Shown here: positions 54,115 through 62,843 of the stretch, piece after piece
Layout: each line of letters begins with the position of its first letter
Numbering within the stretch: the stretch's first letter is position 1
NCBI GenBank assembly: GCA_021812385.1
Contig: JAKANO010000001.1
Span: forward strand, 1 to 64,000
Reading direction: 5' to 3'
DNA length: 64,000 nucleotides
Source: Pseudomonadota bacterium
GTDB lineage: Bacteria; Pseudomonadota; Gammaproteobacteria; Burkholderiales; Thiobacteraceae
Notes under the pieces: generated by a model
Told to the model about the DNA's origin: nothing
Seen by the model: the letters and a program-made list of their open reading frames with translations, nothing else
Database searches by the model: none
Translations under genes and position numbers: made by a program

Positions 54115-55170
54115 CTATCTTGCGGCATTCAGAAAATTTTGTATTTTTGATTTTCCACGTGGAGACAAGTATGAGGTGATTTTACTGTGCGGAACTACTA
54201 TATCTGAGATGCAGGCACTGGATGCGTAGGGTGCCCAAGTTTGAAATACCATTCCCTTCGGAGTGGGCCACACTACCTGTCCTGACAGTTGAATTTCATC
54301 GCGACATTGAGGCTCGTTTCCCTCTTGAAGGAACAATTGTATAAGCAATTTTCCAAGGCGGGAGGCAGAAGAGATGTCCTTCCGATAATCCTCGACAAGC
54401 CAAGAGGAAACGTCCTCAGAATCTCCAGTTGTCACGTCATAGGTTGAAGCGCCCGAGCCAAAGTTTGGATGTGCACCGCCACAGTAGCCCGATGCACTAG
54501 CGCTGACCACTACAAAAGCCTTGTTCCATGCGACAACGCCCCATTCAGCTTCATTCTCGAAACCATGGTTTTCACCTCTGCTTAAGCGACCGTAACTCCT
54601 GCAGGTAATATCTTCGTCAATTGCAGAGAGAAATTCCCGCTTCAATTTTTCATTGATCTTGGCAATGCCTGAGCCATCCCCAACCAGGCGAAGGCCAGTT
54701 ATCGATTGCTGCCCCTTTGCCTCCAGCTGTTCGTAGCGGAAGGTGCTTAGTGATTTACGCGCCACAACCATTGGTTTGATGGCGTCTAGTCTATTTTTTG
54801 CATAAGCATGCGAGGGATCGGGGCGCGCGTTCAATTGTTGGGTTCGCAATCCGTCTGGCGAACGCCACTCACCCGTTAAAGACTCACCGCTGCAAGATAT
54901 GGTCACATAGCCTGTCACTTGACCTTTCGGACCGATTTCCTTCCATCGTGAAAAGTTGGCAGGATCTCTGATCAACAAAAGATCATCCATGTTGTTTCGA
55001 TAGTAGTAGCGACCAGCAAGGGTATTGTCGGCGCCAATCGTATCAAACTCGATCATGACTGGCGCTGAGCCAACTGCTCCTGTCCATGTGCGTGCAAGAC
55101 ATTCGCGAGCTTGTGTGGGAAATGCGGAACTGGCAAACAAAATGAATAGCAATAGCTTGGTAATTTGCAT
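54115..55170 (-). CDS. Exported protein with RsiV/DUF3298-like C-terminal domain
   Basis: A 351-residue protein with a signal peptide (MQITKLLLFILFASSAFPTQ). I place the start at ATG 55170; in-frame codons upstream read the previous gene's end. The first domain (about 25-130; LARTWTGAVGSAPVMIEFD, LAGRYYYRNNMDDLL) resembles small beta-barrel periplasmic domains. The second shows SASGYCGGAHPNFGSGASTY, matching the DUF3298/RsiV family, some of which bind lysozyme or peptidoglycan-related ligands. Ligand here unknown. Together with 55178-55675 it forms a two-gene unit with low GC content. Confidence 0.8.
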   Translation of the reverse strand: MQITKLLLFILFASSAFPTQARECLARTWTGAVGSAPVMIEFDTIGADNTLAGRYYYRNNMDDLLLIRDPANFSRWKEIGPKGQVTGYVTISCSGESLTGEWRSPDGLRTQQLNARPDPSHAYAKNRLDAIKPMVVARKSLSTFRYEQLEAKGQQSITGLRLVGDGSGIAKINEKLKREFLSAIDEDITCRSYGRLSRGENHGFENEAEWGVVAWNKAFVVVSASASGYCGGAHPNFGSGASTYDVTTGDSEDVSSWLVEDYRKDISSASRLGKLLIQLFLQEGNEPQCRDEIQLSGQVVWPTPKGMVFQTWAPYASSACISDIVVPHSKITSYLSPRGKSKIQNFLNAAR

Positions 55171-55177
55171 GTGAGTT

Positions 55178-55675
55178 TTATTTATATGGGCAAATATCTT
55201 TGTGTGCTTTGCAGGATTCCATATCGTCAGGAGTAAAATCATATGATTTTATTTTTTTGTATTGTCGACCTGTTAATGACCAGAACTCAATCGATGCAAC
55301 ACCAGCGGAAGCGTGAGAAGTTCGAATATCTTGCAGCCCATTATTTCTATTTGGTTCAAGGCTTAATATGGAAGAGCTTGTACTCAATACAACCTTGTTC
55401 CCCCTTAATACCCATATAGGGCCGGCACTCGCACCCCAATCGCAGGCTTCGGCAGTGGTGACGATAAAATCGGTACTCTTGCCCTGACCCGATAGGTCAA
55501 TCACCTTGCCAAGAAATTTGCAGTTGCCTTCAAGCGACTCAGTATTTCGTATTGCGAAATCAACTGCTTTTGATATCGGGTGCAAATCCCCTTCTTCGAT
55601 ATTGAATACATCATCTTTTGCATTGCACCCGGTCGCAAGGAAGGTCAATAAAAGCTCATAAATAAGTCTTTTCAT
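55178..55675 (-). CDS. Predicted lipoprotein, unknown function
   Basis: A 165-residue lipoprotein starting at ATG 55675 (MKNMKRLIYELLLTFLATGC; lipobox LATGC). A much longer frame open to 56671 only reads antiphase through the DAHP synthase gene. The mature part holds STDFIVTTAEACDWGASAGP and IWVLRGNKVVLSTSS, suggesting a beta-rich fold with cysteines at the start and near the C-terminus. I do not recognise a family. It ends 7 bp before the start of the DUF3298-like gene on the same strand, so the two are probably co-expressed and perhaps work in the same cell envelope process. Confidence 0.77.
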   Translation of the reverse strand: MKRLIYELLLTFLATGCNAKDDVFNIEEGDLHPISKAVDFAIRNTESLEGNCKFLGKVIDLSGQGKSTDFIVTTAEACDWGASAGPIWVLRGNKVVLSTSSSILSLEPNRNNGLQDIRTSHASAGVASIEFWSLTGRQYKKIKSYDFTPDDMESCKAHKDICPYK

Positions 55676-55743
55676 GTTTTTTATGACTGGCAAGGGACGA
55701 GAGGGGAATTGCAAGGATACGCAAACAATATTAAGAGTTTGTG

Positions 55744-56862
55744 TCAGCCCTTCACATACTGCTTTGCCAAAGCCACACGCTGCAAATACGTCTCGCGCGC
55801 CAGCGCCACGTCTTCCAGAAAATGCGGCAACTCCGCCAGGGTCAGGGCTTGCGGCCCATCCACCAGCGCCTTGGATGGGGCCGGGTGGAAGTCGACCAGG
55901 ATCATGTTGGCCCCGGCGACCACGCCTTGCGCCACTACTTGCATGATGTCGAGAATGCCGTCCGGCCCCGCCGCGCGCGTGCCGACCGAGTGCGACGGGT
56001 CGATGCACACGGGCATGCGCGTGAGGCGCTTGACCACCGGCACATGGGCGAAATCGACGAAGTTGCGATGCGGATCGCCCATATTGGTTTTCATTCCGCG
56101 CAGGCCGAACACTACTTTGCGGTTGCCCTCTGATGCCAGATATTCCGCGGCGTTGAGCGATTCGTCGAGGGTGATGCCGAAGCCGCGCTTGATCAGCACC
56201 GGAAATTCTTGCTGCCGCCCCACGATTTTGAGCAACTCGAAATTTTGCGTGTTGCGCGTGCCGATTTGCAGCATGACGCCGGTGGGATTGCCGGTGGCGT
56301 GCAAGGCGGCGCGGATTTCTTCGACGTGCGATTCGTGGGTGATCTCCATGGCGATGACTTTGATGCCGTATTTGCCGGCCAGCTCGAACACATAGGGCAG
56401 GCAATTCTTGCCGTGGCCCTGGAAGGAGTAGGGACTGGTGCGCGGCTTGTAGGCGCCCATGCGCGTGCAGACTTGGCCGTGTGCTTGCAGCGCTTGCATC
56501 ATGCGCTCTACATGCTCCGGCGTATCCACCGCGCACAAGCCGGCGAAGATGTGCAGATGGTCCTGCGAAAACGTCACGCCGTTGTATTCGAATTCGGAAG
56601 TGCGCGTATCGTCCTTGTGCCGCCCCAGCACGCGATACTCTTCCGATACCCGCACCACGCGCTCTACGCACGGCAGGCTCTTCATGTAATCCAGCGACAG
56701 CGCAGCCGTGTCGCCGATCAAGTACACCTCGGTTAGCCGTTGCAGCACGCCTTGCTCGACGTGCATGCGGTATTGGATGTTGGGCAGTTGATCGAGAAAG
56801 CCGACGAGCTGCTGGTACTCGGCGCCTTGGGGATCGGAATTAGGGGTCAGGATGAGGATCAT
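55744..56862 (-). CDS. 3-deoxy-7-phosphoheptulonate (DAHP) synthase
   Basis: Condenses phosphoenolpyruvate and erythrose 4-phosphate in the first step of aromatic amino acid synthesis. The 372-residue protein starts at ATG 56862 behind AGGAG. The N-terminal region (MILILTPNSDPQGAEYQQLV) looks like the ACT/ferredoxin-like extension of the Ibeta subfamily. The barrel carries GAYKPRTSPYSFQG, PVLIKRGFG and CIDPSHSVGTR, the metal- and substrate-binding motifs. This subfamily differs from AroG/F/H of E. coli. It stands alone, transcribed toward the low-GC lipoprotein unit, with lpxH on the same strand upstream. Confidence 0.93.
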   Translation of the reverse strand: MILILTPNSDPQGAEYQQLVGFLDQLPNIQYRMHVEQGVLQRLTEVYLIGDTAALSLDYMKSLPCVERVVRVSEEYRVLGRHKDDTRTSEFEYNGVTFSQDHLHIFAGLCAVDTPEHVERMMQALQAHGQVCTRMGAYKPRTSPYSFQGHGKNCLPYVFELAGKYGIKVIAMEITHESHVEEIRAALHATGNPTGVMLQIGTRNTQNFELLKIVGRQQEFPVLIKRGFGITLDESLNAAEYLASEGNRKVVFGLRGMKTNMGDPHRNFVDFAHVPVVKRLTRMPVCIDPSHSVGTRAAGPDGILDIMQVVAQGVVAGANMILVDFHPAPSKALVDGPQALTLAELPHFLEDVALARETYLQRVALAKQYVKG

Positions 56863-56936
56863 GGCGTCTCCTGGGGTGATTAAGTTGACTGCTATTGTAC
56901 CCGGCTTATGCATGCGCCAAGGGCTGCGCATAGATC

Positions 56937-57674
56937 TTAGCTGGCGGGAATTTCCAGGCTATGCGCGACACATCCCGCCGCGTCGCAGCGCAAATAGCCG
57001 CCCGAGGCATACCAGTCCTTCAGCACCCAGCGTTCGCAAGTTTTGCCATCCACCGTGTGCACATGCTTGGCCGGGCGGTGGGTGTGGCCGTGGATCAGGC
57101 GCGGGTAGTTGAAGGCGCGCAGGGTGGCGGCGACGGTGTCGGCGTTGACGTCCATGATCTCCGCCGCCTTGCTGGATTTTTCTTGTTCGCTGCGTTGCCG
57201 CAGGGCTTCGATTTGCGCCTTGCGCGTGGCTAGCGGTGTCGCGAGGAAGCCTTGTTGCCACTGCGGGTCGCGCACTTGGGTGCGGAAGGCTTGGTACTCG
57301 ACATCGTCGCTGCACAGGGTGTCGCCGTGCATGAGCAGGGTGGGCTGGCCGTAGAGATCGATCAGGGTGGGGTCGGGCAAGAGCGTGATGTGCGCGGCGC
57401 GTTGGAACGCTGCGCCGATCAAGAAATCGCGATTGCCGTGCATGAGGTATAAGCGCGTGCCGCTGTCGGCGAGGGCGCTGAGTTGTTGCGCGATGGCAGT
57501 GTGGAACGGTTCGCTCAGATCGTCGTCGCCGGCCCAGTACTCAAAAAAATCGCCGAGGATGTACAGCGCCTCGGCTGGTGGCGCGATGTCGCGGAGGAAG
57601 CGCTCGAACAGCGCGTTGATGGCGGGGCGCGTGTGGCAGAGGTGCAGGTCGGAGATGAAGAGGGTGTGTTTCAT
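56937..57674 (-). CDS. lpxH: UDP-2,3-diacylglucosamine diphosphatase
   Basis: Hydrolyses UDP-2,3-diacylglucosamine to lipid X and UMP, the fourth step of lipid A synthesis, peripheral to the inner membrane. A 245-residue calcineurin-like phosphoesterase: FISDLHLCHTRP gives the DxH metal motif, LGDFFEYWAGDDD the second metal motif, MHGNRDFLIG the GNHD-like motif and HGDTLCSDD and HGHTHRP the histidine ligands. It follows the ppi pair (65-bp gap) in the same direction, as commonly seen in Betaproteobacteria. Confidence 0.96.
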   Translation of the reverse strand: MKHTLFISDLHLCHTRPAINALFERFLRDIAPPAEALYILGDFFEYWAGDDDLSEPFHTAIAQQLSALADSGTRLYLMHGNRDFLIGAAFQRAAHITLLPDPTLIDLYGQPTLLMHGDTLCSDDVEYQAFRTQVRDPQWQQGFLATPLATRKAQIEALRQRSEQEKSSKAAEIMDVNADTVAATLRAFNYPRLIHGHTHRPAKHVHTVDGKTCERWVLKDWYASGGYLRCDAAGCVAHSLEIPAS

Positions 57675-57738
57675 AACGGGCGTCGGGCGTCAGGCGTCAG
57701 CTTGGCGGTGGTTATTTTCCGACGCCTGTCGCCTATCT

Positions 57739-58230
57739 TTAAATGATTTCCGCGCTCTCGATGATGATGTTTTCGGTTGGCACGTCTTGATGACCGGCGC
57801 GATTGCCGGTGCGGATTTTTTTGATTTTGTCCACGACGTCCTGGCCTTCGACCACTTTGCCGAACACGCAGTAGCCCCAGCCGTTCGGCGTGGGTGCGCT
57901 GTGGTTGAGGAAATCGTTGTTGGCGACGTTGATGAAAAATTGCGCGGTGGCGGAGTGCGGATCGGAAGTGCGCGCCATGGCGACGGTGTAGGCTTCGTTC
58001 TTCAGGCCGTTGTCGGCTTCATTTTTGACCGGGGCGCGGGTGGTCTTTTGGTTCATGTCCGGGTCCATGCCGCCGCCCTGGATCATGAAGCCATCGATCA
58101 CGCGATGGAAGATGGTGTTGTTGAAAAAACCATCTTTCACGTATTGCAGAAAATTCTCGACGGTGAGCGGGGCTTTCTCTGCATTAAGGTCCAGCAAGAT
58201 GTCGCCGTGGCTCGTTTTTAGTTTTACCAT
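57739..58230 (-). CDS. ppiB: Cytoplasmic peptidyl-prolyl cis-trans isomerase (cyclophilin)
   Basis: A 163-residue cyclophilin without a signal peptide ([20 protein letters not shown]). The active-site residues are clear: [29 protein letters not shown] and [16 protein letters not shown]. It catalyses isomerisation of X-Pro bonds in the cytoplasm. The start at 58230 lies 47 bp inside the C-terminal end of the upstream cyclophilin gene. The open frame continues 23 codons further upstream but the conserved protein begins at MVKL. Confidence 0.95.
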   Translation of the reverse strand: MVKLKTSHGDILLDLNAEKAPLTVENFLQYVKDGFFNNTIFHRVIDGFMIQGGGMDPDMNQKTTRAPVKNEADNGLKNEAYTVAMARTSDPHSATAQFFINVANNDFLNHSAPTPNGWGYCVFGKVVEGQDVVDKIKKIRTGNRAGHQDVPTENIIIESAEII

Positions 58231-58849
58231 TTGATTTTCCTTTCCGTTTGGATTTTGATTTAACTGGTGGTGGTTCGATAGGTTCTTCCAGGAGCGCAAC
58301 TTTTTCGATCACGATGGGTTCCAGCGGCACATCCGCAGCGAATGGGCCTTCGGCGCCGGTTGGAATTTCCGCGATTTTTTTCATCACATCCATGCCTTCG
58401 ACGACTTTGCCGAAGACGCAGCTGCCGTAGTAGCCGGGATCGTCGCGGTAGTGATTCAGGTGCTTGTTGCTTTCCAGGTTGATGAAGAATTGCGTGGTGG
58501 CGGAGTTGGGGTCGCGATCATGCGCCATGGCGAGCGTGCCCGGCTCGTTGGTGAGGCCGTTCTTGGCTTCGTTCGGGATGGGGTCAGCTAGCGGCTTGTG
58601 CCAGTGCAGGGCTTTATCGAAGGCGCCGCCTTGAACCATGAAATTTTTGATCACGCGGTGGAATACCGTGCCCTCATAGAAGCCGCTCTTCACATAGCTG
58701 AGAAAGTTTTCCACGGTCTTCGGGGCTTTGTCCGGATATAGCTCGACTATGATATTGCCGACATTGGTTTGCATTTCCACGCGCGGATTGGCGGCAAACG
58801 CGGTGCTGGCTGCAAGCGCCAGCAGAATTGAGGATATGAACAGTTTCAT
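58184..58849 (-). CDS. ppiA: Periplasmic peptidyl-prolyl cis-trans isomerase with basic tail
   Basis: A 221-residue cyclophilin exported by a signal peptide ([20 protein letters not shown]). ATG 58849 is preceded by GGGAGG on the coding strand. The fold markers are [30 protein letters not shown] and [15 protein letters not shown]. Beyond the domain is a 30-residue lysine/arginine-rich tail ([17 protein letters not shown] and on) encoded in the stretch that overlaps ppiB. The tail is not part of cyclophilins generally. It could interact with the cell wall or membrane, or be a by-product of the overlap. Confidence 0.93.
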   Translation of the reverse strand: MKLFISSILLALAASTAFAANPRVEMQTNVGNIIVELYPDKAPKTVENFLSYVKSGFYEGTVFHRVIKNFMVQGGAFDKALHWHKPLADPIPNEAKNGLTNEPGTLAMAHDRDPNSATTQFFINLESNKHLNHYRDDPGYYGSCVFGKVVEGMDVMKKIAEIPTGAEGPFAADVPLEPIVIEKVALLEEPIEPPPVKSKSKRKGKSNGKTKNEPRRHLAGP

Positions 58850-58919
58850 GTTGCCTCCCAAGGTTTGATCGAAAAGCCTAGGTTAAACAGGTTTGGCCGT
58901 TGGGCACATTACGCTGAAT

Positions 58920-60227
58920 TTATGCGGCGCCTTCGAATACGATTTTCCAGGCATTGCCGTCCTGTATCCAATACTGGCGTTTACGCATTTGATTGCTGAG
59001 ATTGTTGCTGCGGTAATTTTGGTCGAAGGTCACAACCACCATGTTGTCCTTGCCGGGATAGCGAAATATGCTGACATTGGAGAGCTTGATATCGACCGAT
59101 GTTTTGCTGGCGTTGACCGCGCGTTTTTGGGCAGACCAAGCGGCGAAATTTTGCGCGCCATTGGAAAACTGCCCTGAATAATGATTCAGATAGCGTTCGG
59201 TGTTGATGCTTTCCCAATCTTTACGCCAAGCTTCTACTTCATGCAGGATGGATTCGCGCTGGCTGTTCCAGGCCTTGCGGTCGATCCAGGCGATATCGTT
59301 GCTGATAATCACTGGGGTATGGCCTACCTGTAAAAATTTTTCCACTTCGCGCAAATCTTCGTTGGTCAGTACCACGCAGCCATTGCTGGCGCGCGGCGGA
59401 CGACTGTAGGTGTCTTTGGGTACGCCATGCAACCAAATGCCGTGGCCGTTTTTACCCAGGCGCTTGTCCCATTCGTTGGGGTAACTGAGGGGATAGGCGG
59501 CATCGCCGTAGAGGTCGGCCAGTTTGGCTTTGGGCAGGTTGTCGATCACAAAGTACACGCCGACCGGGGTGCGTTGGTCGCCTTCTTTGAGTTTTTCCGA
59601 GCCCTTGAGGCCGCTGGAGATATAGAAGTCCGACACATAACGCGGTTGGCCGCTGTCGTTTTTATATAGATAGATGCGGGACTTGTTGGTGTCCGCCACC
59701 AAGGCGTAGCGTTGATTTTGGTCGAGTTGCAACAGGTATTCCGGCACCAGATCGAGGGGGGCGGGGTCGAAATGCTGTTGCAGCCGCACACGCGCCTCAT
59801 CGCGCAAGTCGGCCAGGCGGTTTGCCGCCACACCCGGTGCGTTGCCGATGGTGGCGAGCGGGCGTGTATGCGCCATGAGCAAGTCGCCCTTGATCAAATG
59901 CGCAAGGCGGAAATGCGGCTCGATCGCAATCAACTTATCGATGCGCTTTAGCGCTACATCCAGGCGATTGCTTTGAATGTCGAGCAGGCTTTGCACCAGC
60001 AAGGCTTCGGGGGTGTTGCTTTGATGGATGGCGGCAGCCGAGATCGGCCGGCTACCCATGGCGGTGGCGGGGGGTTCGCTGAGCGGCAACAGCGCCAGGG
60101 TGGTGCAAAGCGCTAGGAGTTTACCGCGGTGCTGGCGCAAAAAAGCCAAAGAGCGCGCCAAGCGGGTGCTGTGACTCTGCTGGATGGGGGCGCTTAAGAT
60201 CCTACGCGCTCTTGCTGAATAAGCCAT
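58920..60227 (-). CDS. L,D-transpeptidase (YkuD) with C-terminal SnoaL/Cds6-like domain
   Basis: A 435-residue envelope protein. An N-terminal hydrophobic stretch (GKLLALCTTLALLPLS, about 35-50) is a signal or anchor after a long basic lead. Next comes a TPR-like helical part (about 75-165), then the YkuD catalytic domain with HGIWLHG and catalytic Cys284 in RASNGCV. The final 110 residues (NVSIFRYPGKDNMVVVTFDQ ... WIQDGNAWKIVFEG) are a SnoaL/Cds6-like domain shared with the TPR protein upstream. Such enzymes make 3-3 cross-links in peptidoglycan or attach proteins to it. Overlaps the upstream gene by 34 bp. Confidence 0.92.
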   Translation of the reverse strand: MAYSARARRILSAPIQQSHSTRLARSLAFLRQHRGKLLALCTTLALLPLSEPPATAMGSRPISAAAIHQSNTPEALLVQSLLDIQSNRLDVALKRIDKLIAIEPHFRLAHLIKGDLLMAHTRPLATIGNAPGVAANRLADLRDEARVRLQQHFDPAPLDLVPEYLLQLDQNQRYALVADTNKSRIYLYKNDSGQPRYVSDFYISSGLKGSEKLKEGDQRTPVGVYFVIDNLPKAKLADLYGDAAYPLSYPNEWDKRLGKNGHGIWLHGVPKDTYSRPPRASNGCVVLTNEDLREVEKFLQVGHTPVIISNDIAWIDRKAWNSQRESILHEVEAWRKDWESINTERYLNHYSGQFSNGAQNFAAWSAQKRAVNASKTSVDIKLSNVSIFRYPGKDNMVVVTFDQNYRSNNLSNQMRKRQYWIQDGNAWKIVFEGAA

Positions 60228-61225
60228 TTATCCCCGGATTTGATCAGCACCAAGGTTTTGGTGGCTGAGGTGTTGAGTGTGTCCGCTTTATAGTGCTGGC
60301 GGAAAGTGACTTGCGCATGGGTGTCGTCTTTGATGCTGACTTTGATCGCCGACACGCTCACCTGAATGTGTTTTGGCGCAGCAATGCGCTCGCGGCGGAA
60401 TTTTTCCCATGCAGCGCGCGATTCGCCTTTGGGCGTCTTGAAGTCTGCCGCATAGTGACTGAAATAAGCGCCGACGTTTTTGTTCGACCAGGCCTGCGCC
60501 CAGGAATTGAGCATGGCGTCAATGGCGTGCGTCGCGTCTTGCTTCGGCTTCTCGGCTTTTTCGACGGGTTTCTCAGGTGCTTTTTCCACGACTTTTTCCG
60601 GCGCTTTGGCTGCTGGCGCGGCTGGGGCTACCGGGGGCGCGGTTTTGACCGGTGCAGCAGGTGCGGCAGCGACGACCGTCGGTTTGGCCGCGGGCCGCTG
60701 CAGGCGACCATTCACCGGGAAAATTTCTTTAATCATGGATAGCTTGGTCTGTGCCGCGGTATTGGACTTATCCAATTTCAAGGCGCGGTCATAGGCTTCG
60801 CTGGCCATTTTGGCGTAGATGTCGCCCAGGTTCTCATGCGCGGTGGCGTAGGAGGGATGGGTTTGGATCGCCATCTCTAGGGCTACACGCGCTTTATCGT
60901 ATTGCTGTTGCGATGCGTAGAGCACCGCGAGGTTGTTGTAGGGCTCGGGTAGCTCGGGAAAGTCTTCGGTGAGGGCGGTAAAGACTTTGATCGCTTCGGC
61001 GGTTTTGTTCTGCTCGGTGAGGATCACGCCCTTGATAAAGCGGACTTGCGCATCCTTGGGGTGGCTCGCGAGGTAAGTATTGGCGCGATCCAGGGCTTGG
61101 CTCTGGTTGCCTTGCTTCAGCAGGGCTTGAATATTTTGCAGTTCGTCGGCGTGAACCGGTAAGCTTGCCGCGGTGCTAAAGAGCGCTACGACGGCGAGGG
61201 CGGAGACAATGCGTGTTAAAGTCAT
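60194..61225 (-). CDS. Exported TPR protein with C-terminal SnoaL/Cds6-like domain
   Basis: A 343-residue protein with a signal peptide (MTLTRIVSALAVVALFSTAA). Three to four TPR units follow (about 28-165), such as ALDRANTYLASHPKDAQVRF and PEPYNNLAVLYASQQQYDKA. A low-complexity Ala/Pro/Lys linker (KTAPPVAPAAPAAKAPEKVV) leads to the terminal domain of about 110 residues (WAQAWSNKNVGAYFSHYAAD ... LIKSGDKWLIQQERV). The same type of end domain closes the transpeptidase downstream. TPR and transpeptidase probably act in the same wall-modifying process in the periplasm. Divergent from gltX; promoter for both in 61226-61317. Confidence 0.9.
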   Translation of the reverse strand: MTLTRIVSALAVVALFSTAASLPVHADELQNIQALLKQGNQSQALDRANTYLASHPKDAQVRFIKGVILTEQNKTAEAIKVFTALTEDFPELPEPYNNLAVLYASQQQYDKARVALEMAIQTHPSYATAHENLGDIYAKMASEAYDRALKLDKSNTAAQTKLSMIKEIFPVNGRLQRPAAKPTVVAAAPAAPVKTAPPVAPAAPAAKAPEKVVEKAPEKPVEKAEKPKQDATHAIDAMLNSWAQAWSNKNVGAYFSHYAADFKTPKGESRAAWEKFRRERIAAPKHIQVSVSAIKVSIKDDTHAQVTFRQHYKADTLNTSATKTLVLIKSGDKWLIQQERVGS

Positions 61226-61317
61226 TATGTTATACTTTCGTCCAGTTAAGCCCTTGTTCTAACTTTCAGATTTTAACAACAACCACGCCTCGGCGACAAT
61301 CGTTTTTCCCTAATTCC

Positions 61318-62733
61318 ATGACCCAAGTCAAAACTCGTTTCGCGCCAAGCCCAACCGGATTGATCCATTTCGGCAATGTGCGCACGGCCCTTTTTAATGT
61401 CCTATTGGCCAAAAAGTCAGCCGGTTTATTTCTATTACGGATAGAAGACACAGATTTTGAGCGTAGCCGCGAAGAATATATTCAGGCTTTGCAGGAAGAC
61501 CTGCGCTGGCTGGAGCTGGACTGGCAAGAGGGCGAAGCCGCCGGCGGTGCGGCCGCGCCTTATCGGCAGTCGCAGCGCAGCGCAGCGTATGACAAGTATC
61601 TCGATCAATTGCAAACCCAGGACGACGTTTATCCGTGCTTTTGCAGCGCGGTGGAATTGGAAGTTTCGCGCAAGGTGCAAGCTTCCGCCGGCAAGCCGCC
61701 GCGCTATTCCGGCAAATGCGCGCATTTGAAGGCGGAGGAGGTGGCGCAGAAAAAGGCAGATGGATTGCCTTATACCTTGCGTTTTCGCATGCCGAAAAAT
61801 ACCGCCTTGATGTTTGACGACGTGGTGCGCGGGCAGCAGAAATTTCCTTCCGAAGATATCGGCGATTTTATTATTCGCCGCTCCGATGGCAGCTTCGCCT
61901 TCTTCTTCGTTAATGCCGTGGACGACGCCTTGATGGGCGTGACGCATGTATTGCGCGGCGAGGATCATCTGACCAATACGCCGCGCCAGATTGCCTTGTT
62001 GCAGGCGTTGAAATTGCCGGTGCCGACTTATGGTCATATTTCCTTGATCGTCGATGCGCATGGCGCGCCGCTATCGAAGCGCAGCGGCAGCCTGTCGGTG
62101 CAGGAATTGCGCGAAATGGGTTATTTCCCAATTGCAGTGAATAACTACCTGGCGCGCCTCGGCCATCACTTTGTCGAAACCGAATTGATGGACCTGGATG
62201 CCTTGTCGCAGGCGTTCGACCAATCGCATTTGGGGCGCGCTCCGGCGCGTTATGACCGCGGTCAATTGGATTATTGGCAGGCGCAGGCGGTGCAGAAGGC
62301 GGATGATGACGCGTTGCTGGCTTGGCTGGCGCCGGCGCTGAAAGGGCTGGTTCCGCAAGCGGAGATGGCGGCTTTCGCCCGCGCGGCGCGGCAGAATGTG
62401 ATTTTCCCGCACGATGCCAAGCTGTGGGCGGAGGCGGTATATGCGGATGCGTTGCCGGTGTCGGATGATGCGCGCGCGGTGCTGGAAGCGGCGCCCAGTA
62501 ATTTGTTCCGCACCGCGGTCGACGCCTTGAGCGAAGACATGGATTTCAAGGCCTTTACCCAGCGCGTGAAGCAGGCGAGCGGCGCCTCCGGCAAGGGCTT
62601 GTTTTTGCCGCTGCGCGCAGCGCTCACCGGACAGACCTTCGGCCCGGAAATGCCGGCGCTGTTTAGTCTGATGGGCTATGCACGCGCGCGACACCGTTTG
62701 ATGCAGCATGTTTTGTCGAGTGAAATCGATTGA
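61318..62733 (+). CDS. gltX: Glutamyl-tRNA synthetase
   Basis: Charges tRNA-Glu with glutamate (ATP-dependent). ATG 61318 gives MTQVKTRFAPSPTGLIHFGN; the upstream open frame only covers the promoter region and the divergent TPR start. The class I HIGH motif appears as HFGN and the KMSKS-equivalent as PLSKRSG. RIEDTDFERS is the family signature, and a cysteine-rich insert (YPCFCSAVELEV ... SGKCAHL) is a possible zinc site. 471 residues, normal length. It is separated from cysS by 110 bp with a palindromic repeat. Confidence 0.95.
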   Translation: MTQVKTRFAPSPTGLIHFGNVRTALFNVLLAKKSAGLFLLRIEDTDFERSREEYIQALQEDLRWLELDWQEGEAAGGAAAPYRQSQRSAAYDKYLDQLQTQDDVYPCFCSAVELEVSRKVQASAGKPPRYSGKCAHLKAEEVAQKKADGLPYTLRFRMPKNTALMFDDVVRGQQKFPSEDIGDFIIRRSDGSFAFFFVNAVDDALMGVTHVLRGEDHLTNTPRQIALLQALKLPVPTYGHISLIVDAHGAPLSKRSGSLSVQELREMGYFPIAVNNYLARLGHHFVETELMDLDALSQAFDQSHLGRAPARYDRGQLDYWQAQAVQKADDDALLAWLAPALKGLVPQAEMAAFARAARQNVIFPHDAKLWAEAVYADALPVSDDARAVLEAAPSNLFRTAVDALSEDMDFKAFTQRVKQASGASGKGLFLPLRAALTGQTFGPEMPALFSLMGYARARHRLMQHVLSSEID

Positions 62734-62754
62734 TGTAACTCGCAAAGCGAGCCT

Positions 62755-62799
62755 GCGTCCCTCTCTCCCGCTTGCGGGAGAGAGCTAGGAGAGAGGGCA
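62755..62799. repeat. CTCTCTCCCGC palindrome of the common proteobacterial type
   Basis: CTCTCTCCCGC (62761-62771) and GCGGGAGAGAG (62774-62784) form a perfect 11-bp stem with a TT loop, then CTAGGAGAGAGGGC. This matches the very widespread CCTCTCCC-GGGAGAGG(GCTGGGGTGAGG) intergenic repeat. It lies between gltX and cysS and may stop or stabilise the gltX message. Confidence 0.82.
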
Positions 62800-62843
62800 G
62801 GCATAAAGTCATGGCCACAACCTTTAGGAATAGAACCACTGCA

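Noticed and set aside
55676-56671. N-terminal extension of the lipoprotein gene at 55178 into the DAHP synthase region
   Set aside because: The extended frame is Arg/Ala-rich antiphase reading of the DAHP synthase gene. The lipobox signal starts at 55675.
61213-61317. Longer start for gltX
   Set aside because: It would overlap the divergent TPR start codon and lacks conserved residues. GltX proteins begin just before the RFAPSPTG motif, as from 61318.
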